From positions 3,472,001-3,536,000 of the forward strand of contig OZ241353.1 in the NCBI GenBank assembly GCA_965200375.1: a stretch of 64,000 nt of DNA. Direction: 5' to 3'. Numbering within the stretch: position 1 is the stretch's first letter; each line of letters opens with the position of its first letter. Of the stretch, positions 41,695 through 52,012 are shown one piece after another. The notes beneath the pieces were generated by a model, which did no database searches, was not told the origin of the DNA, and saw only the letters and a list, made by a program, of their open reading frames with translations. The translations under genes were made by a program, and so were the position numbers. This DNA comes from VXYL01 sp965200375. GTDB taxonomy: Bacteria; Pseudomonadota; Gammaproteobacteria; Pseudomonadales; Azotimanducaceae.

Positions 41695-42483
41695 CTACTT
41701 GAGTTTCGTTATTCGCACCGCGCCGGTGTAGCTGGAAATGGAACTGGCGCTGGCCCTCTCCGTTGCCGTTAGGCTTGTATTCTCGCTGAACTTCAAGCCA
41801 TCTGGCCAATAGTGATCCAGCCTGAAGCTCGCCGGCGCCGCGTAGGTGTAGATGCCGTAGCCATCCTCCAGCCTTGTGCGATTGCTGAACGGATGCAGGC
41901 GCACCCTGGGGCAGGCGGCTTTGTGCCGGTCGTTGGTGTTGGACAGATGGCGGCGAGAGAGCGCCCTTTGGCAGATCGTGTTGTCGCCGTAGGGCTGCTG
42001 CAATTCGAACAGATAGGTGCCGGCCGGCAGCGTCCTGTCTGTGAACAACCCGTTGGTGCCTACCGTTCCTGCCGGGAAGCCGGGGATCGTGCTTTCGCCT
42101 ACAAGGTGATGTGGCACCCCGGAGCCGCCCGAAGTGCTGATGTTCGCGGACGGATTGTTCCCGAGCCTCTGCGGCGGAACCGACATTACCACTGCCATCT
42201 GCGGCGCGAACTTCCCGACGATGGTTGTGTGGTTGGCGGAGACAGTGCTAGAGAGAGTGCCCACCGTGGTTGCGAGTGTGCCTACCGTGGTTGCGAGTGC
42301 GTTCACGGCGTTGGCCGTTGCGAGCGTGCCCAGCTTGGCGTCCAGGGCGGCAATCTGATTCCTCAACTCCGCCATCGTCGGCTGCTTGCCGGCGTTGTTG
42401 TCGCCCTGCCCTTCCGCGGCCATCGCCGAAGGCGCGAGCGTTGCGAACGCCACCGCCAGGATGGCGAGCATGGCGTTTTTCAT
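41695..42483 (-). CDS. Secreted protein with coiled-coil segment, unknown
   Basis: A 262-residue protein beginning with a signal peptide (MKNAMLAILAVAFATLAPSAMA). A heptad-like stretch follows, with MAELRNQIAALDAKLGTLA and repeated TTVGTLA units from a 21-bp tandem repeat (about 42257-42298), suggesting a trimeric coiled coil. The C-terminal 130 residues form a beta-rich domain (GTYLFELQQPYGD, YTGAVRITKLK). Coil plus C-terminal head recalls tail-fibre or complement C1q-like proteins; no match is certain. The leader-like peptide gene follows after 21 bp. Confidence 0.6.
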   Translation of the reverse strand: MKNAMLAILAVAFATLAPSAMAAEGQGDNNAGKQPTMAELRNQIAALDAKLGTLATANAVNALATTVGTLATTVGTLSSTVSANHTTIVGKFAPQMAVVMSVPPQRLGNNPSANISTSGGSGVPHHLVGESTIPGFPAGTVGTNGLFTDRTLPAGTYLFELQQPYGDNTICQRALSRRHLSNTNDRHKAACPRVRLHPFSNRTRLEDGYGIYTYAAPASFRLDHYWPDGLKFSENTSLTATERASASSISSYTGAVRITKLK

Positions 42484-43136
42484 TCGTCTGTCTCCGTGCG
42501 TTCCCAAGTCTGCAATCCGGCCAGTGGCCGGGCCGTGCTTGACTCGAGAACGCACTATGTCCTTCCTGCCTATTGGGCCGTTGCTTGCGCGACCACGGAC
42601 GGAGCGACCGCCAATGGTCTCGCCAACCTTGTTCGGCAGGCGCCCCGGCCCCAAGCCGAAGGCTCGAATCCTCCGTCGCGAACGCGGCTATCCAACCACG
42701 GGGGGGGGGGGGTCAACCCTTGTGGCGAAGAAAGTCGAACTTTCCGAACTTTCCTTCTGCAATCAATGGCTTGCGAGCGTCTTGCGACCGGAGAGCGCCC
42801 TGGACGCTGCCGGGCAGCCCTGGACGCCTTCCGGTGCGCCATTGGCAGCTGCGTCGTTGATCGCGCGGGGCTTTGCGCGGCCAAGACGCCCTGGAACGCG
42901 CCCAGAGGCCTGTGGGCAGAGTCGAGTTCCGGCAGTGCGTTTGGCCACGCTCGGCAGGAACTGCGCCCACAGTGCGCCTCGTGGCTACGATCGAACGTGC
43001 GAAGCGCCAAGACGCCTTCCGGCAGCCAATGTTAGGACAATACGTTATGACAAGCCGCCGCACCCTCGGAAAACCTTGCTAGATCAAGGACTTGCGGCGA
43101 CTAGGTGGCGGACGCCGCGAGGCCGGACGTTCCGAG
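42484..43136. other. 653-bp gene-poor region with a G12 tract
   Basis: Open frames here are motif-free and overlap in every frame. A run of twelve G lies at 42700-42711. An inverted pair GACGGAG/CTCCGTC (42598-42604, 42671-42677) encloses GGCTCGAATCC, which looks like a tRNA T-arm, but a cloverleaf cannot be drawn. No gene is supported. Confidence 0.5.
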
Positions 43137-43802
<666 letters not shown>

Positions 43803-43897
43803 CGCGTCTCCTTGGACGTTGCGGAACGCGCCGAAGCATACCGAACTTCGACACCAGGCGAAGACGGGAGCATCGCCGGCAGTTGCACTTCGGACGA

Positions 43898-44191
43898 CTA
43901 GCCTTCGCGGGCTTCAAGGGCCGAGATTCGTTCGCGCATGTCCGCCACGTCGCGCCGGTTGTCGCGCAACTGGTCGGCGAACAGGGCCACCATGCGGGTC
44001 TCCATCGCTTCCACGCGGTCGGCTACGCCGGCCACGTCCGCCTTGACGCCGCTTTCCACGCGGGCCAGGCCGGCCTTGACGCCGGATATCTCGCTGCCGA
44101 GGTAGTAGGTCGCCGAAGCCACGGTGATCAGCAGCACCACCAGATGGGCCCACTCCGGCCAGCGCCAGCGTTGCTTCGAGACGTCGTTCAT
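43898..44191 (-). CDS. Small membrane-anchored coiled-coil protein
   Basis: A 97-residue protein. After a short basic start (SKQRWRW) a membrane helix (WAHLVVLLITVASATYYLG) is followed by a long heptad helix (SGVKAGLARVESGVKADVAG, VEAMETRMVALFADQL, DVADMRERISALEAREG). The layout suits a phage- or cell-envelope structural protein, but nothing more can be said. ATG 44191 is used; a GTG at 44206 would add five residues. It lies divergent from the Sel1 lipoprotein gene. Confidence 0.6.
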   Translation of the reverse strand: MNDVSKQRWRWPEWAHLVVLLITVASATYYLGSEISGVKAGLARVESGVKADVAGVADRVEAMETRMVALFADQLRDNRRDVADMRERISALEAREG

Positions 44192-44346
44192 GGCGACCAA
44201 GCGCACACCAGCGCCGTCGGCGTGTCAAGCGCCGGCGGCACTACCGCATGGATGGCGCCAAGCCTCGCCCTCAAACGCTCCCGCGCACTCCCCCAAACGC
44301 CCCAATGGCAATGGCCGCCGAAGCGGGTGCGCTACAATCTCCAGCC

Positions 44347-46065
44347 ATGAACGCGAAGCGACGCACCGCCGCGCTGCTGGCCGCAGCACTGGCCTTGAGC
44401 GGCTGCACGGCCACGGCGCCGCTGCCCTACGACGCCGTGGCGGAGCGTGCTGCCGAGGGCGCGGAGATCGCCCCTGCCGCCCTCAAGACGGCGCTCGTCG
44501 CGGCGCCGGATTTCGATGTGCGGCTGCGCCAGCTGGCCTCGCTGGAACGCCAGGCGCTGGCGTTGATGGCGGACCAGCCGTTGCGTCTGGGGGCGATTGG
44601 CTCCGCCATCCTGGACCACTACTACGGCAGCTTGGCGGGCCATTTGGCGCTGGCCCGCTTCTATCGAGAGGTCGGCGCGGAGGATCAGGCCGAGTTGCAC
44701 GACGCCTGGGCGGCGGCCATCCACGCGGCCTTGACGGCCACCGGAGACGGCAGCGCCGAAGCGCCCTACGGCGTGCTCTCCCCGGCCGCGGCCGAAGCCC
44801 TTCTGCGAGCGATGTCGCTGCGCCTCGCCGGCGCCACCTACAGCGTGGACCGGCCCGCCGAGGATGTCCCGGAGGAGCTGCGCCTGTGGACGCTGGCGGC
44901 GCCCGAGACCGGCCCGGTTCGTTCGATCTCCTTTCGGCTGGAAGGCTTCGCGGCCCTGGCGCCGAGAGTGCGCCAGGACAAAGGCACCATGCTGCCCGTC
45001 GGCCGCCACGAGACCTGCGCCAGCGCTGGCCTCTGCGACGACTTCGACGCCCGCGCGTTCGTTCACCTTCTGGCCTTTGCCGGCGACGACGCGGCGCAGA
45101 CCACCCTCGGCTTCGAGCTGCTGCGCGCCGGCCGCGGCGACGATGGACGGCGCTGGCTGCACCAGGCGGCTCGCGCCGGCAACGCTCTGGCGAACCTCGG
45201 CCTTGCCGAGCTGTACGCGGAACGCGCCCGCCGCGCCAGCCCGGAGCAGCGCGGCGGCTGGCTGGAGCAGGTGGAGCGGCAGTTCCAGGAGGCCATCGAC
45301 GCCGGCCTCGACGAAGCGATGCTGCACCTGGGGAGGATGTATCTCGCCGGCCTCTACGACCATGCCGGCCCGAGCGAAGGCATCGCCCTGCTCGCCCGCG
45401 CCGGGGCCTTGGGCAACGTCGATGCGCTCCTGGCGCTGGGCTGGCTGCACGCCGAGGGCGGCAGCGCGCCCCGGGATCTGGACCTTGCCGAACGGCACTT
45501 CGTCGACGCCGCCGAGCGCGACGATCGCGCCCGCATCGAGTACGCCCGGTTCCTGCTGCATCCGCCGTTCGAGCGCCCGTTCAACGACCGCGCCTGGCGT
45601 TGGCTGCGGGAGCTGGCGGCAGCCGAGGACCCGCGGGCGATGCTGCTGGTCGGCCACCTCTACGCCAAGGGCGTGCATGTGGCCAAGCGCCTGCGGCGGG
45701 CCCGGCTGTGGTTCAAGCGCGCTGCCGGAGCCGCGCCGGACGATGCCAATCTGGTCAACGAAGTGGCCTGGACGCTCACCGTGAGCCACCTGCCGCGGCT
45801 GCGCGACGAGCGCTACGCGCTGGCCATCATGGAACACGTCATGGCGGACGAGGACAACGCCGCCCGCAGGAATCCCGCGTACCTCGACACCTGGGCCGCG
45901 GCCTACGCCGCCAACGGCAACTTCGAACGCGCCATCGCCGTGCAGCAGGAGGCCATCGAACTCGCGGTGGCCAACGACGATCCCAACGGCGAACTCGCCA
46001 TCCTGCGCGAACACCTGCACGCCTTTCGCGCCGGCGAGCCGATCAGCGACGACACCGTGCCTTAG
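44347..46065 (+). CDS. Sel1-repeat lipoprotein
   Basis: A 572-residue exported lipoprotein. The signal MNAKRRTAALLAAALALSGC ends with the lipobox LSGC, so Cys20 should be lipidated. Sel1-like TPR units occupy roughly residues 240-500, for instance DAAQTTLGFELLRAG, NALANLGLAELYAE, EAMLHLGRMYLAG and RAMLLVGHLYAKG. Such repeats scaffold protein contacts, often in the periplasm. A TACAAT box 15 bp before the ATG could be a -10 element. The mnmH gene starts 25 bp downstream. The function is not known. Confidence 0.85.
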   Translation: MNAKRRTAALLAAALALSGCTATAPLPYDAVAERAAEGAEIAPAALKTALVAAPDFDVRLRQLASLERQALALMADQPLRLGAIGSAILDHYYGSLAGHLALARFYREVGAEDQAELHDAWAAAIHAALTATGDGSAEAPYGVLSPAAAEALLRAMSLRLAGATYSVDRPAEDVPEELRLWTLAAPETGPVRSISFRLEGFAALAPRVRQDKGTMLPVGRHETCASAGLCDDFDARAFVHLLAFAGDDAAQTTLGFELLRAGRGDDGRRWLHQAARAGNALANLGLAELYAERARRASPEQRGGWLEQVERQFQEAIDAGLDEAMLHLGRMYLAGLYDHAGPSEGIALLARAGALGNVDALLALGWLHAEGGSAPRDLDLAERHFVDAAERDDRARIEYARFLLHPPFERPFNDRAWRWLRELAAAEDPRAMLLVGHLYAKGVHVAKRLRRARLWFKRAAGAAPDDANLVNEVAWTLTVSHLPRLRDERYALAIMEHVMADEDNAARRNPAYLDTWAAAYAANGNFERAIAVQQEAIELAVANDDPNGELAILREHLHAFRAGEPISDDTVP

Positions 46066-46090
46066 CGCAGCGACAAGGCTGCCCGCACCC

Positions 46091-47149
46091 ATGCTGCCGA
46101 CGGTTCGCGACTGCCGCGCGATCCTGCGCGACGCGCCGGCGGCCATCGACGTGCGGGCGCCGGTCGAGTTCGCCCAGGGCGGCCTGCCCAACGCGGCGAA
46201 TCTGCCGCTGCTAGACGACGCCGAACGCGCCGAGGTGGGCGCCGTCTACCGGCGGCGGGGTCGGGACGCCGCCATCGAAACCGGGCATCGGCTGGTTGCT
46301 GGCGCGGCGAAGGACGCCCGCATGGGAGCGTGGCTCGAGTTCGCGGCCGCGCATCCGAAGCCGCTTCTCTACTGCGCCCGAGGCGGCCTGCGTTCGCAAC
46401 TCGTGCAGCGCTGGCTGGCGGACGCCGGCGCCCCGACGTTGCGCGTGGAAGGGGGTTTCAAGGCCCTGCGCCGCTGCTGTCTGGAAATCCTGGAAGCCGC
46501 CGCGGCACGCCCCATCGTGCTGCTCGGCGGCCGTACCGGCGTCGGCAAGACGAAGCTCTTGAAGCGGTTTGCGAACGCCGTCAACCTTGAAGCCCTCGCC
46601 CGCCACCGAGGCTCCGCGTTCGGCGCCTGGGCCGTGCCGCAGCCAACGCCGGTGAACTTCGAGACCGCCTTGGCGCGGGCGCTGCTGCAACGTGCCGAAG
46701 GCCGCCCGCTGGTGCTGGAGGACGAGGCTCGCACCATAGGCCGGCTGGCGATTCCGGCGCCGCTGTTCGAGGCGATGGCCAAGGCGCCCATCGCGCTGCT
46801 CGAGGCGCCGACGCCGGCGCGGGTGGAGAACGTCTACCAGGAGTACGTCTGCGAGGCGCAAGCGCCTGAGCGGCAGCTGCCGGAGGCGCTGCGGCGCATC
46901 GAACGGCGCCTCGGCGGGGAGCGCTATCGCCGCATCGCCGGGCTCATGGCCGCGGCCTTTGCCGCCCCAAGCGAAGCGGAGGCGGCCGAGGCGCACCGAT
47001 GCTGGATCCGCGCCCTGCTGGCCGACTACTACGACCCGATGTACGACTACCAGCTTCGCGCCAAGGCGCACCGCATCGTGATGCGCGGCAACGCCGACGA
47101 GGTGCGCACGTACTTGCGCGGCACGGGGAAGATCGGTACCGCTTCCTAG
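46091..47149 (+). CDS. mnmH: tRNA 2-selenouridine synthase
   Basis: A 352-residue MnmH/SelU enzyme that changes 2-thiouridine to 2-selenouridine in the wobble base of certain tRNAs using selenophosphate. The rhodanese-like half has AAIDVRAPVEFAQGGLPNAAN and the active Cys95 in LLYCARGGLRS. The second half holds the P-loop LLGGRTGVGKTKLL (residues 144-157), EALARHRGSAFG and LVLEDEARTIGRL. The length is normal. It implies that selenophosphate (SelD) is made, in agreement with the UGA-containing selenoprotein gene at 29695-30555. ATG 46091 lies 25 bp after the Sel1 gene. Confidence 0.94.
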   Translation: MLPTVRDCRAILRDAPAAIDVRAPVEFAQGGLPNAANLPLLDDAERAEVGAVYRRRGRDAAIETGHRLVAGAAKDARMGAWLEFAAAHPKPLLYCARGGLRSQLVQRWLADAGAPTLRVEGGFKALRRCCLEILEAAAARPIVLLGGRTGVGKTKLLKRFANAVNLEALARHRGSAFGAWAVPQPTPVNFETALARALLQRAEGRPLVLEDEARTIGRLAIPAPLFEAMAKAPIALLEAPTPARVENVYQEYVCEAQAPERQLPEALRRIERRLGGERYRRIAGLMAAAFAAPSEAEAAEAHRCWIRALLADYYDPMYDYQLRAKAHRIVMRGNADEVRTYLRGTGKIGTAS

Positions 47150-47171
47150 CCCGCCACCGTTCGCAAGCTGG

Positions 47172-48260
47172 TCAAGTCGTTTCCAGCTGCGCTGCCGCTT
47201 CGGTCAGCTTGGCAACGAAAGTATCCACTTCCTCGATCGAGTGGAAGGCGCCTTCCAACCCGATGGCGTTCTGCCGCTCCTCTGGCGAGCTGCCCACCCA
47301 GTTGCGCACGTCGCTTTCACGAGCGTTGGCCGGCAACATCGCCCGCAGCTGCTCCAGCGGGATTTTCAGGTAGTCGCAGCAGCGGCTCGCATGAAGGTCG
47401 AATTCCAATCCGTTGTCGATCCCGCCAGTGGCCGAAACCGCAAGCGCTGCCCGCGTTCGCCGGCCGTCCTGGTCCTCAAAGCGCCAGCCGTACAACGTGT
47501 CCTTACTGTAGTAGGCGATACGCGCCTTCATGACCTCTCTGACCCTTCTCACTCGCCGGTACAAGTCCCCCAAGGAGTTGCTGTCGGCAAGCGCCTCCAT
47601 TTCGCTGGCGGTGCGGTACCTCTTGCGCGAGATGCGACGTGCGCGGTCTCGGGCGACCTCGGGTTCCACCAGGAACACCCGCGCCAGCATCTCTTGTCCG
47701 TTGGCGTCCCGGAAAGCCTGCACGGTGGCGACGTTGATCGGCACACCGAGTTCGGAGAGATAGCGGACGATCCGTTCAGTGCTGTAGTCGATGGCTTCGG
47801 CGACGATCAGCGAGCGGTGGCTCCCGTTCAAGGCGTCTGGCACCTCGCCGAACCGTTCTTGCAGCGCGTCCTCCAGAGACCCGCCCAATCTTGGGTACTC
47901 CTCGGCGATCCTCTCGATGTCGCCAGCCTCAAGGTCCTTCGCCCAAGACGCGTAGTCGAGCGCTTGCGCGGCGACTTCCCGAGGCGTCCGCCCCTGCTTG
48001 ATCTCGACGACGACGAGCCCCCCGTCGCGGTCGATGCACAGCAAGTCGATCTCGCCTCCGTATTGGGTGCGAACTTCCCGCCCGACGACCAGCAAATCCG
48101 GATCCAACACGGCAATGTCGTTCTCCAGCCAGTCGTGCAGCCGCTTCTCCAAGCCAATGTCGCTTTCCGGCACGTCCTTGAGCGTCTGGTCGTCCACAAC
48201 CGCCCAAAGGCGGATCTTCTGGGCCACCGCCAACTCCTCCTCGTCGTCTGCTCTAAACAT
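47172..48260 (-). CDS. NucS/RecB-like PD-(D/E)XK endonuclease domain protein
   Basis: A 362-residue protein. The nuclease core spans about residues 38-110: Glu70-Ile-Asp72 (YGGEIDLLCID), Glu86-x-Lys88 (LVVVEIKQGRT) and Gln99..Tyr103 (AAQALDYASW), as in NucS (DUF91) and Holliday-type nucleases. The remaining 250 residues, including SRKRYRTASEMEALAD and RRTRAALAVSA, are not a known domain and may bind DNA. The start MFRADDEEELAV is at 48260. GC is lower than neighbours, so acquired DNA is likely. A role in defence or mismatch repair is inferred only. Confidence 0.75.
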   Translation of the reverse strand: MFRADDEEELAVAQKIRLWAVVDDQTLKDVPESDIGLEKRLHDWLENDIAVLDPDLLVVGREVRTQYGGEIDLLCIDRDGGLVVVEIKQGRTPREVAAQALDYASWAKDLEAGDIERIAEEYPRLGGSLEDALQERFGEVPDALNGSHRSLIVAEAIDYSTERIVRYLSELGVPINVATVQAFRDANGQEMLARVFLVEPEVARDRARRISRKRYRTASEMEALADSNSLGDLYRRVRRVREVMKARIAYYSKDTLYGWRFEDQDGRRTRAALAVSATGGIDNGLEFDLHASRCCDYLKIPLEQLRAMLPANARESDVRNWVGSSPEERQNAIGLEGAFHSIEEVDTFVAKLTEAAAQLETT

Positions 48261-48284
48261 GCAGCGTCGCCGGGTCCGCGACTG

Positions 48285-49061
48285 CTACGCCTCGCCCACC
48301 CACTTGGCGTCGCGCTTCTCGCGGAATGCCGCCATCCCTTCCGCGGCTTCCTCGCTGCGGAACATGCGTCCGCTCCACTCGGCGGTTTCCTCGAAGCCCG
48401 CCTCGGTGGAGAGCTGCGGCACGCGCCGTACCAGCTTCTTGCACTCCACCACGGCGTTCGGTCCGCCACGGTTGATCATGTCGAGCTCCTCGTTCACGGC
48501 GTCCTCCAGCGCCGCCCGAGGCACGGCTCGGTGGGCGAGGCCCATCGCCACCGCTTCGGCGCCGGTGAAGCGGGCGCCGGTGACGAACAGCCGCATGGCG
48601 TGGTGGGTGCCGAGCTTGGGGATGCACACCACGGAAATGACCGCGGGAATGACGCCGATGCGCACTTCGCTGAAGCTGAACTTGGCCTCCTCGGCGGCCA
48701 CCACGATGTCCGCAGCGCCAACGAGGCCCAGGCCCCCCGCGAACGCCGCGCCGTTCACCGCGGCGATCACCGGCTTCGGGCTCTCCAGGATGGTGGTGAG
48801 CACCCGCGGGTAGGGCACGGACCTGCGCCCGTCGATGGAAGCGCCGGGCGGGCGCTTGAGATCGGCACCGGCGCAGAATGCGGGGTCCGTGCCGGTGACG
48901 ACGATGGAGCGCACGGCGCGGTCCTCGTTGGCGGCCAGCAGATGGTCGTAGAGTTCGCTCACCAGCACCGCGGAGAGCGCGTTGCGGTTCTGTGGTCGGT
49001 TCAACGTGATCCAGGCGGCGCCGTTCTTGATCTCGTACAGGGTGGCTTCGAGTTCGGCCAT
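48285..49061 (-). CDS. Enoyl-CoA hydratase/isomerase
   Basis: A 258-residue crotonase-fold protein that would hydrate or isomerise an enoyl-CoA. WITLNRPQNRNALS starts the core, DPAFCAGADLKRP forms the first oxyanion loop, and NGAAFAGGLGLVGAADIVVA the second, with VRIGVIPAVIS following. One usual catalytic Glu seems replaced in the AGGLGL loop, so a hydratase mechanism is not assured. ATG 49061 is the start. The NucS-like gene lies downstream on the same strand. Confidence 0.9.
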   Translation of the reverse strand: MAELEATLYEIKNGAAWITLNRPQNRNALSAVLVSELYDHLLAANEDRAVRSIVVTGTDPAFCAGADLKRPPGASIDGRRSVPYPRVLTTILESPKPVIAAVNGAAFAGGLGLVGAADIVVAAEEAKFSFSEVRIGVIPAVISVVCIPKLGTHHAMRLFVTGARFTGAEAVAMGLAHRAVPRAALEDAVNEELDMINRGGPNAVVECKKLVRRVPQLSTEAGFEETAEWSGRMFRSEEAAEGMAAFREKRDAKWVGEA

Positions 49062-49299
49062 GGGGGCTCCAGTTGCGACTTGGTTCGCACGGCGCTCCGG
49101 TGCGCCGCTTGCTCGGCGGGAGCGTCCCATGTTGCTGCAGCGGGCGTCAAACCGCGTCTCGCACCGCCGTCCACAAGACGAGTGGATCGAGTGATCGAGC
49201 GCCAAGCGCTCGCCGTCCACGGGTTGACCGTGCGAAGATGCCTTGCGGAAGCGAACCGGCCGCAGGAACGGGATCGAGTAGTGCATCTGGGCGCTCGCC

Positions 49300-50811
49300 A
49301 TGTCTGACCTCTGGCTGCTCGCCGTCTTCGTCGGCTATTTCGCCGTGCTGATCGGCATTGCGCTGGTGCGCGCCACGCGCATGGCGGCGATGTCGGACTA
49401 CGTCCTCGGCGGGCGGCGGATGGGGGCGTTCACGTCCGCGCTGAGCGCGAGTTCCTCCGGCACCAGCGCCTGGGCGATCCTCGTCTTCCCGGCGCTGGCG
49501 TTCCTGCACGGCCTCGGCGAGATGTGGACGGCGCTGGCGCTGGTGGCCGGCATCTGGTGCAGCTGGACGATCATCGCCAAGCGCCTGCGCCGCTACACGA
49601 TGGAAGCTGGCGATGCGCTGACCATGCCCGAGTTCCTGGAGCGGCGCTTTGCCGACTCCACGGGCGCACTGCGAACCGTGGCGGCGCTGGTGACCATCTT
49701 CTTCGTCGTCTTCTACATCGCCTCCGGCCTCATCGCCGGCGCCAAGCTGCTGGAGACGGCATTCGGCCTGCACCGCACCGCGGGGGTGCTGGCAACCCTG
49801 CTGGCGGTGGCCTCGTACACGTTCATCGGCGGCTTCGTAGCTGTCTCCCGCACGGATGTGTTCCAGGCGACGATGATGCTGGCGGCGCTGGTCGTCATGC
49901 CGCTGTGGCTGATCGCCACGGCCGAGAGCCCCTTCGCCGGCCTCGGCGCCAAGACGCCCGGCTTCTGGAATCCGCTCACGGATCGGGAAGGCGAGGCCAT
50001 CGGCGCGATCTTCCTGCTTTCCGCCGTCGGCTGGGGGCTGGGCTATCTGGGATCCCAGCGCGTGGTGCAGCGCTTCATGGCCGTGGAGAGCGAGGCGCGC
50101 CTGCCGCTGGCCCGCAACATCGGCACGGCGTGGATGCTGCTGCTCTATCTGTTCGCGCTGCTGCTTGGCCTGGTCGCGCTGCCGGCGCTGGCCGAAATCG
50201 GCCGGCTGGAGGACGTGCTGGCGGACCCGGAGCGCGTCTTTCTGGTGGCGAGCCAAGCGTTCTTCCACCCCATCGTCGGCGGCATTCTGCTCTCGGCCGT
50301 GATCGCCGCGGTGATGAGCACAGCGGATTCGCAACTGCTGCTGGCGTCCGCGGTGGCGACGGACGATCTGCCGGTGGTGCGGCGATTCGCCTATTCGCTC
50401 GGGGCCGGCAGACGGGTGTGGCTCGGCCGGGCGTTTCTGGTGGCGGCCGGCGTGGTTGCGGCGGCGCTTTCGATCTTCAGCGAGGAATCCGTGTTCGCGC
50501 TCGTTTCCTACGCCTGGGGCGGGATGGGCGCGGCCTTCGCGCCAGTGACGGTGATGGCGCTGTACTGGCGGCGGTTCAACGCGCCCGGCGCCTTGGCCGC
50601 GATGGTTGCCGGCACCGCCACGGCGACGGTGTGGGGCTACTTCGGCGGCGGCCCCGGCGGCATCATGGACATCCAGCCGGCCGCGCCTGGATGCGCCATC
50701 GCCGTGCTCTGCGGCGTTGTGGCCACCTTGGCGACGGCGCCGCCGCCTCGGCCGGTGGTGGCGCTCTTCGACGCGGTGGCTGGCGGGGGACCGCCAGCAA
50801 GTCGCCGATGA
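49300..50811 (+). CDS. Sodium/solute symporter (PutP-like)
   Basis: A 503-residue SSS-family transporter with about 13 helices. Near the N-terminus, SDYVLGGRRMGAFTSALSAS then SSGTSAWAILVFPALAF is the PutP Na+ site region. SYTFIGGFVAVSRTDVFQA and later AVMSTADSQLLLASA are hallmarks of the family. It imports proline or a similar solute with Na+. ATG 49300 is the start. The gene ends 37 bp before the convergent AAA ATPase gene. Confidence 0.9.
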   Translation: MSDLWLLAVFVGYFAVLIGIALVRATRMAAMSDYVLGGRRMGAFTSALSASSSGTSAWAILVFPALAFLHGLGEMWTALALVAGIWCSWTIIAKRLRRYTMEAGDALTMPEFLERRFADSTGALRTVAALVTIFFVVFYIASGLIAGAKLLETAFGLHRTAGVLATLLAVASYTFIGGFVAVSRTDVFQATMMLAALVVMPLWLIATAESPFAGLGAKTPGFWNPLTDREGEAIGAIFLLSAVGWGLGYLGSQRVVQRFMAVESEARLPLARNIGTAWMLLLYLFALLLGLVALPALAEIGRLEDVLADPERVFLVASQAFFHPIVGGILLSAVIAAVMSTADSQLLLASAVATDDLPVVRRFAYSLGAGRRVWLGRAFLVAAGVVAAALSIFSEESVFALVSYAWGGMGAAFAPVTVMALYWRRFNAPGALAAMVAGTATATVWGYFGGGPGGIMDIQPAAPGCAIAVLCGVVATLATAPPPRPVVALFDAVAGGGPPASRR

Positions 50812-50848
50812 TCGCGTACGCTGGCGTCTCGCTCAGGGCCTAGCCTGG

Positions 50849-52012
50849 CTAGCACACCTCTCGCCCCAGAGCACGTCTCTTCGGAGCGTGCGCCAGCACA
50901 TGGGTCGTCAGGGAGGGAATGCCGGCCCGCCAAACCACCGGTGGCAGCTGGTTGGGCGGCCGCCAGATGTAACCTAGGTCGTTCAGGGCCTCGCAGGCTT
51001 GGTAGCGCTCCTCATCCCTGTCCATGCCGGCGACCGCAAGCGCCTCGTCGATCGCCTGGTTGGATGCACCCTCGTTCGGACCGCCTTGGAAAAGCGGTGC
51101 AACCGCCGCCGCAGCCGCCACCAAGCCGGCAGCCTCGAGTTCCGCATAGCGGACCTGGTAGTAGTTCGTCACTGCTGCCGCCACTTGCGGCATGGCGGCA
51201 GCCACGTCGGCGCCGCTCAGCCGATCCACGCCGGTCGCCAAGTGCCGCTTCCACAGCGCATCGCCCCATAGCTGAACAAAGTAGGGGTAGCACTGGCTGT
51301 GCTCGGCGGCCGTGGCCAGCGCGTCCGACTCAATCGACACTTCGCGGGCCAGGAGCGGTCTCGTCAAGGCTGCCTTGGCAGCGTCTTCGTCCAGGCGGCC
51401 AATGCCGAGAAGCCCGTCCGCCAAGCGGGACCAGAAGGAAGCGTCCATCGCATCCAAGTGCCGTGGCAGCCCGGGCGTTCCGGCCAGAACCAGCAGAAAC
51501 GGCGCGTGTACGCGCACCTGCTGGCTGGCGTTGAGCAACACGCCGCCGACTTCGACATCCAACACTTGGGCTTCGTCGAGCAGCACGGCAAGCGGCCTGC
51601 GTCGACAGCGGGTCGTCAGCGCGCCAGCGATGCTTCGCGGGCCGGCCGACGTGGACCATTCGGCCGATCCCACCGACGCGATGGCGACCTTCTTCGGCAG
51701 GAGCTTGGCGAGCGCTCTTCGCGGCGCCAGTGCCTCGGCCAAGGCCTGGCGGTCTCCCACGTCGGCTGGCGTGAGCGTTAGAACATCGACACGCTTGGAA
51801 CTCTTGCGGCACGCCTGTGCGAACCAGTTGAGCAGCACCGTCTTGCCGTTGCCGCGCGGCCCGACCAGGACGACATCGTGCGCTGGCGCTTTGCCGCCGG
51901 CCAGCGCGGCCAAGCAACGCGACAAGACGGCCTGCTCTTTTCCGCGTCCGGTCAACGCCGGTGGCGTGGTGCCGGTACCGGGAGCGAAGAGTTGCTCGGC
52001 TTGGGCGTTCAT
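50849..52012 (-). CDS. AAA+/STAND-like ATP-binding protein
   Basis: A 387-residue ATPase. Walker A is VVLVGPRGNGKTVLL (residues 47-61) and Walker B PLAVLLDEAQVLD, followed by a sensor-like FLLVLAGTPGLP. It resembles the ORC/Cdc6-like or STAND P-loop proteins that serve as switches or loaders. The C-terminal part has a winged-helix look (EALNDLGYIWRPPN). ATG 52012 (MNAQAEQLF) is taken; ATG 52045 is an alternative. It is divergent from the glycosyltransferase/kinase/methyltransferase operon with a 138-bp gap, so both may be co-controlled. Confidence 0.78.
   Translation of the reverse strand: MNAQAEQLFAPGTGTTPPALTGRGKEQAVLSRCLAALAGGKAPAHDVVLVGPRGNGKTVLLNWFAQACRKSSKRVDVLTLTPADVGDRQALAEALAPRRALAKLLPKKVAIASVGSAEWSTSAGPRSIAGALTTRCRRRPLAVLLDEAQVLDVEVGGVLLNASQQVRVHAPFLLVLAGTPGLPRHLDAMDASFWSRLADGLLGIGRLDEDAAKAALTRPLLAREVSIESDALATAAEHSQCYPYFVQLWGDALWKRHLATGVDRLSGADVAAAMPQVAAAVTNYYQVRYAELEAAGLVAAAAAVAPLFQGGPNEGASNQAIDEALAVAGMDRDEERYQACEALNDLGYIWRPPNQLPPVVWRAGIPSLTTHVLAHAPKRRALGREVC

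Noticed and set aside
42598..42677. tRNA-like element with perfect 7-bp closing stem and a GGCTCGAATCC arm
   Set aside because: The closing stem uses bases needed for the T-stem, the anticodon arm does not pair well and no CCA or valid D-arm is present. No cloverleaf can be drawn.
49062..49299. Possible gene between enoyl-CoA hydratase and symporter
   Set aside because: Short frames only, on both strands, without motif or ribosome site; more likely the divergent promoter region.
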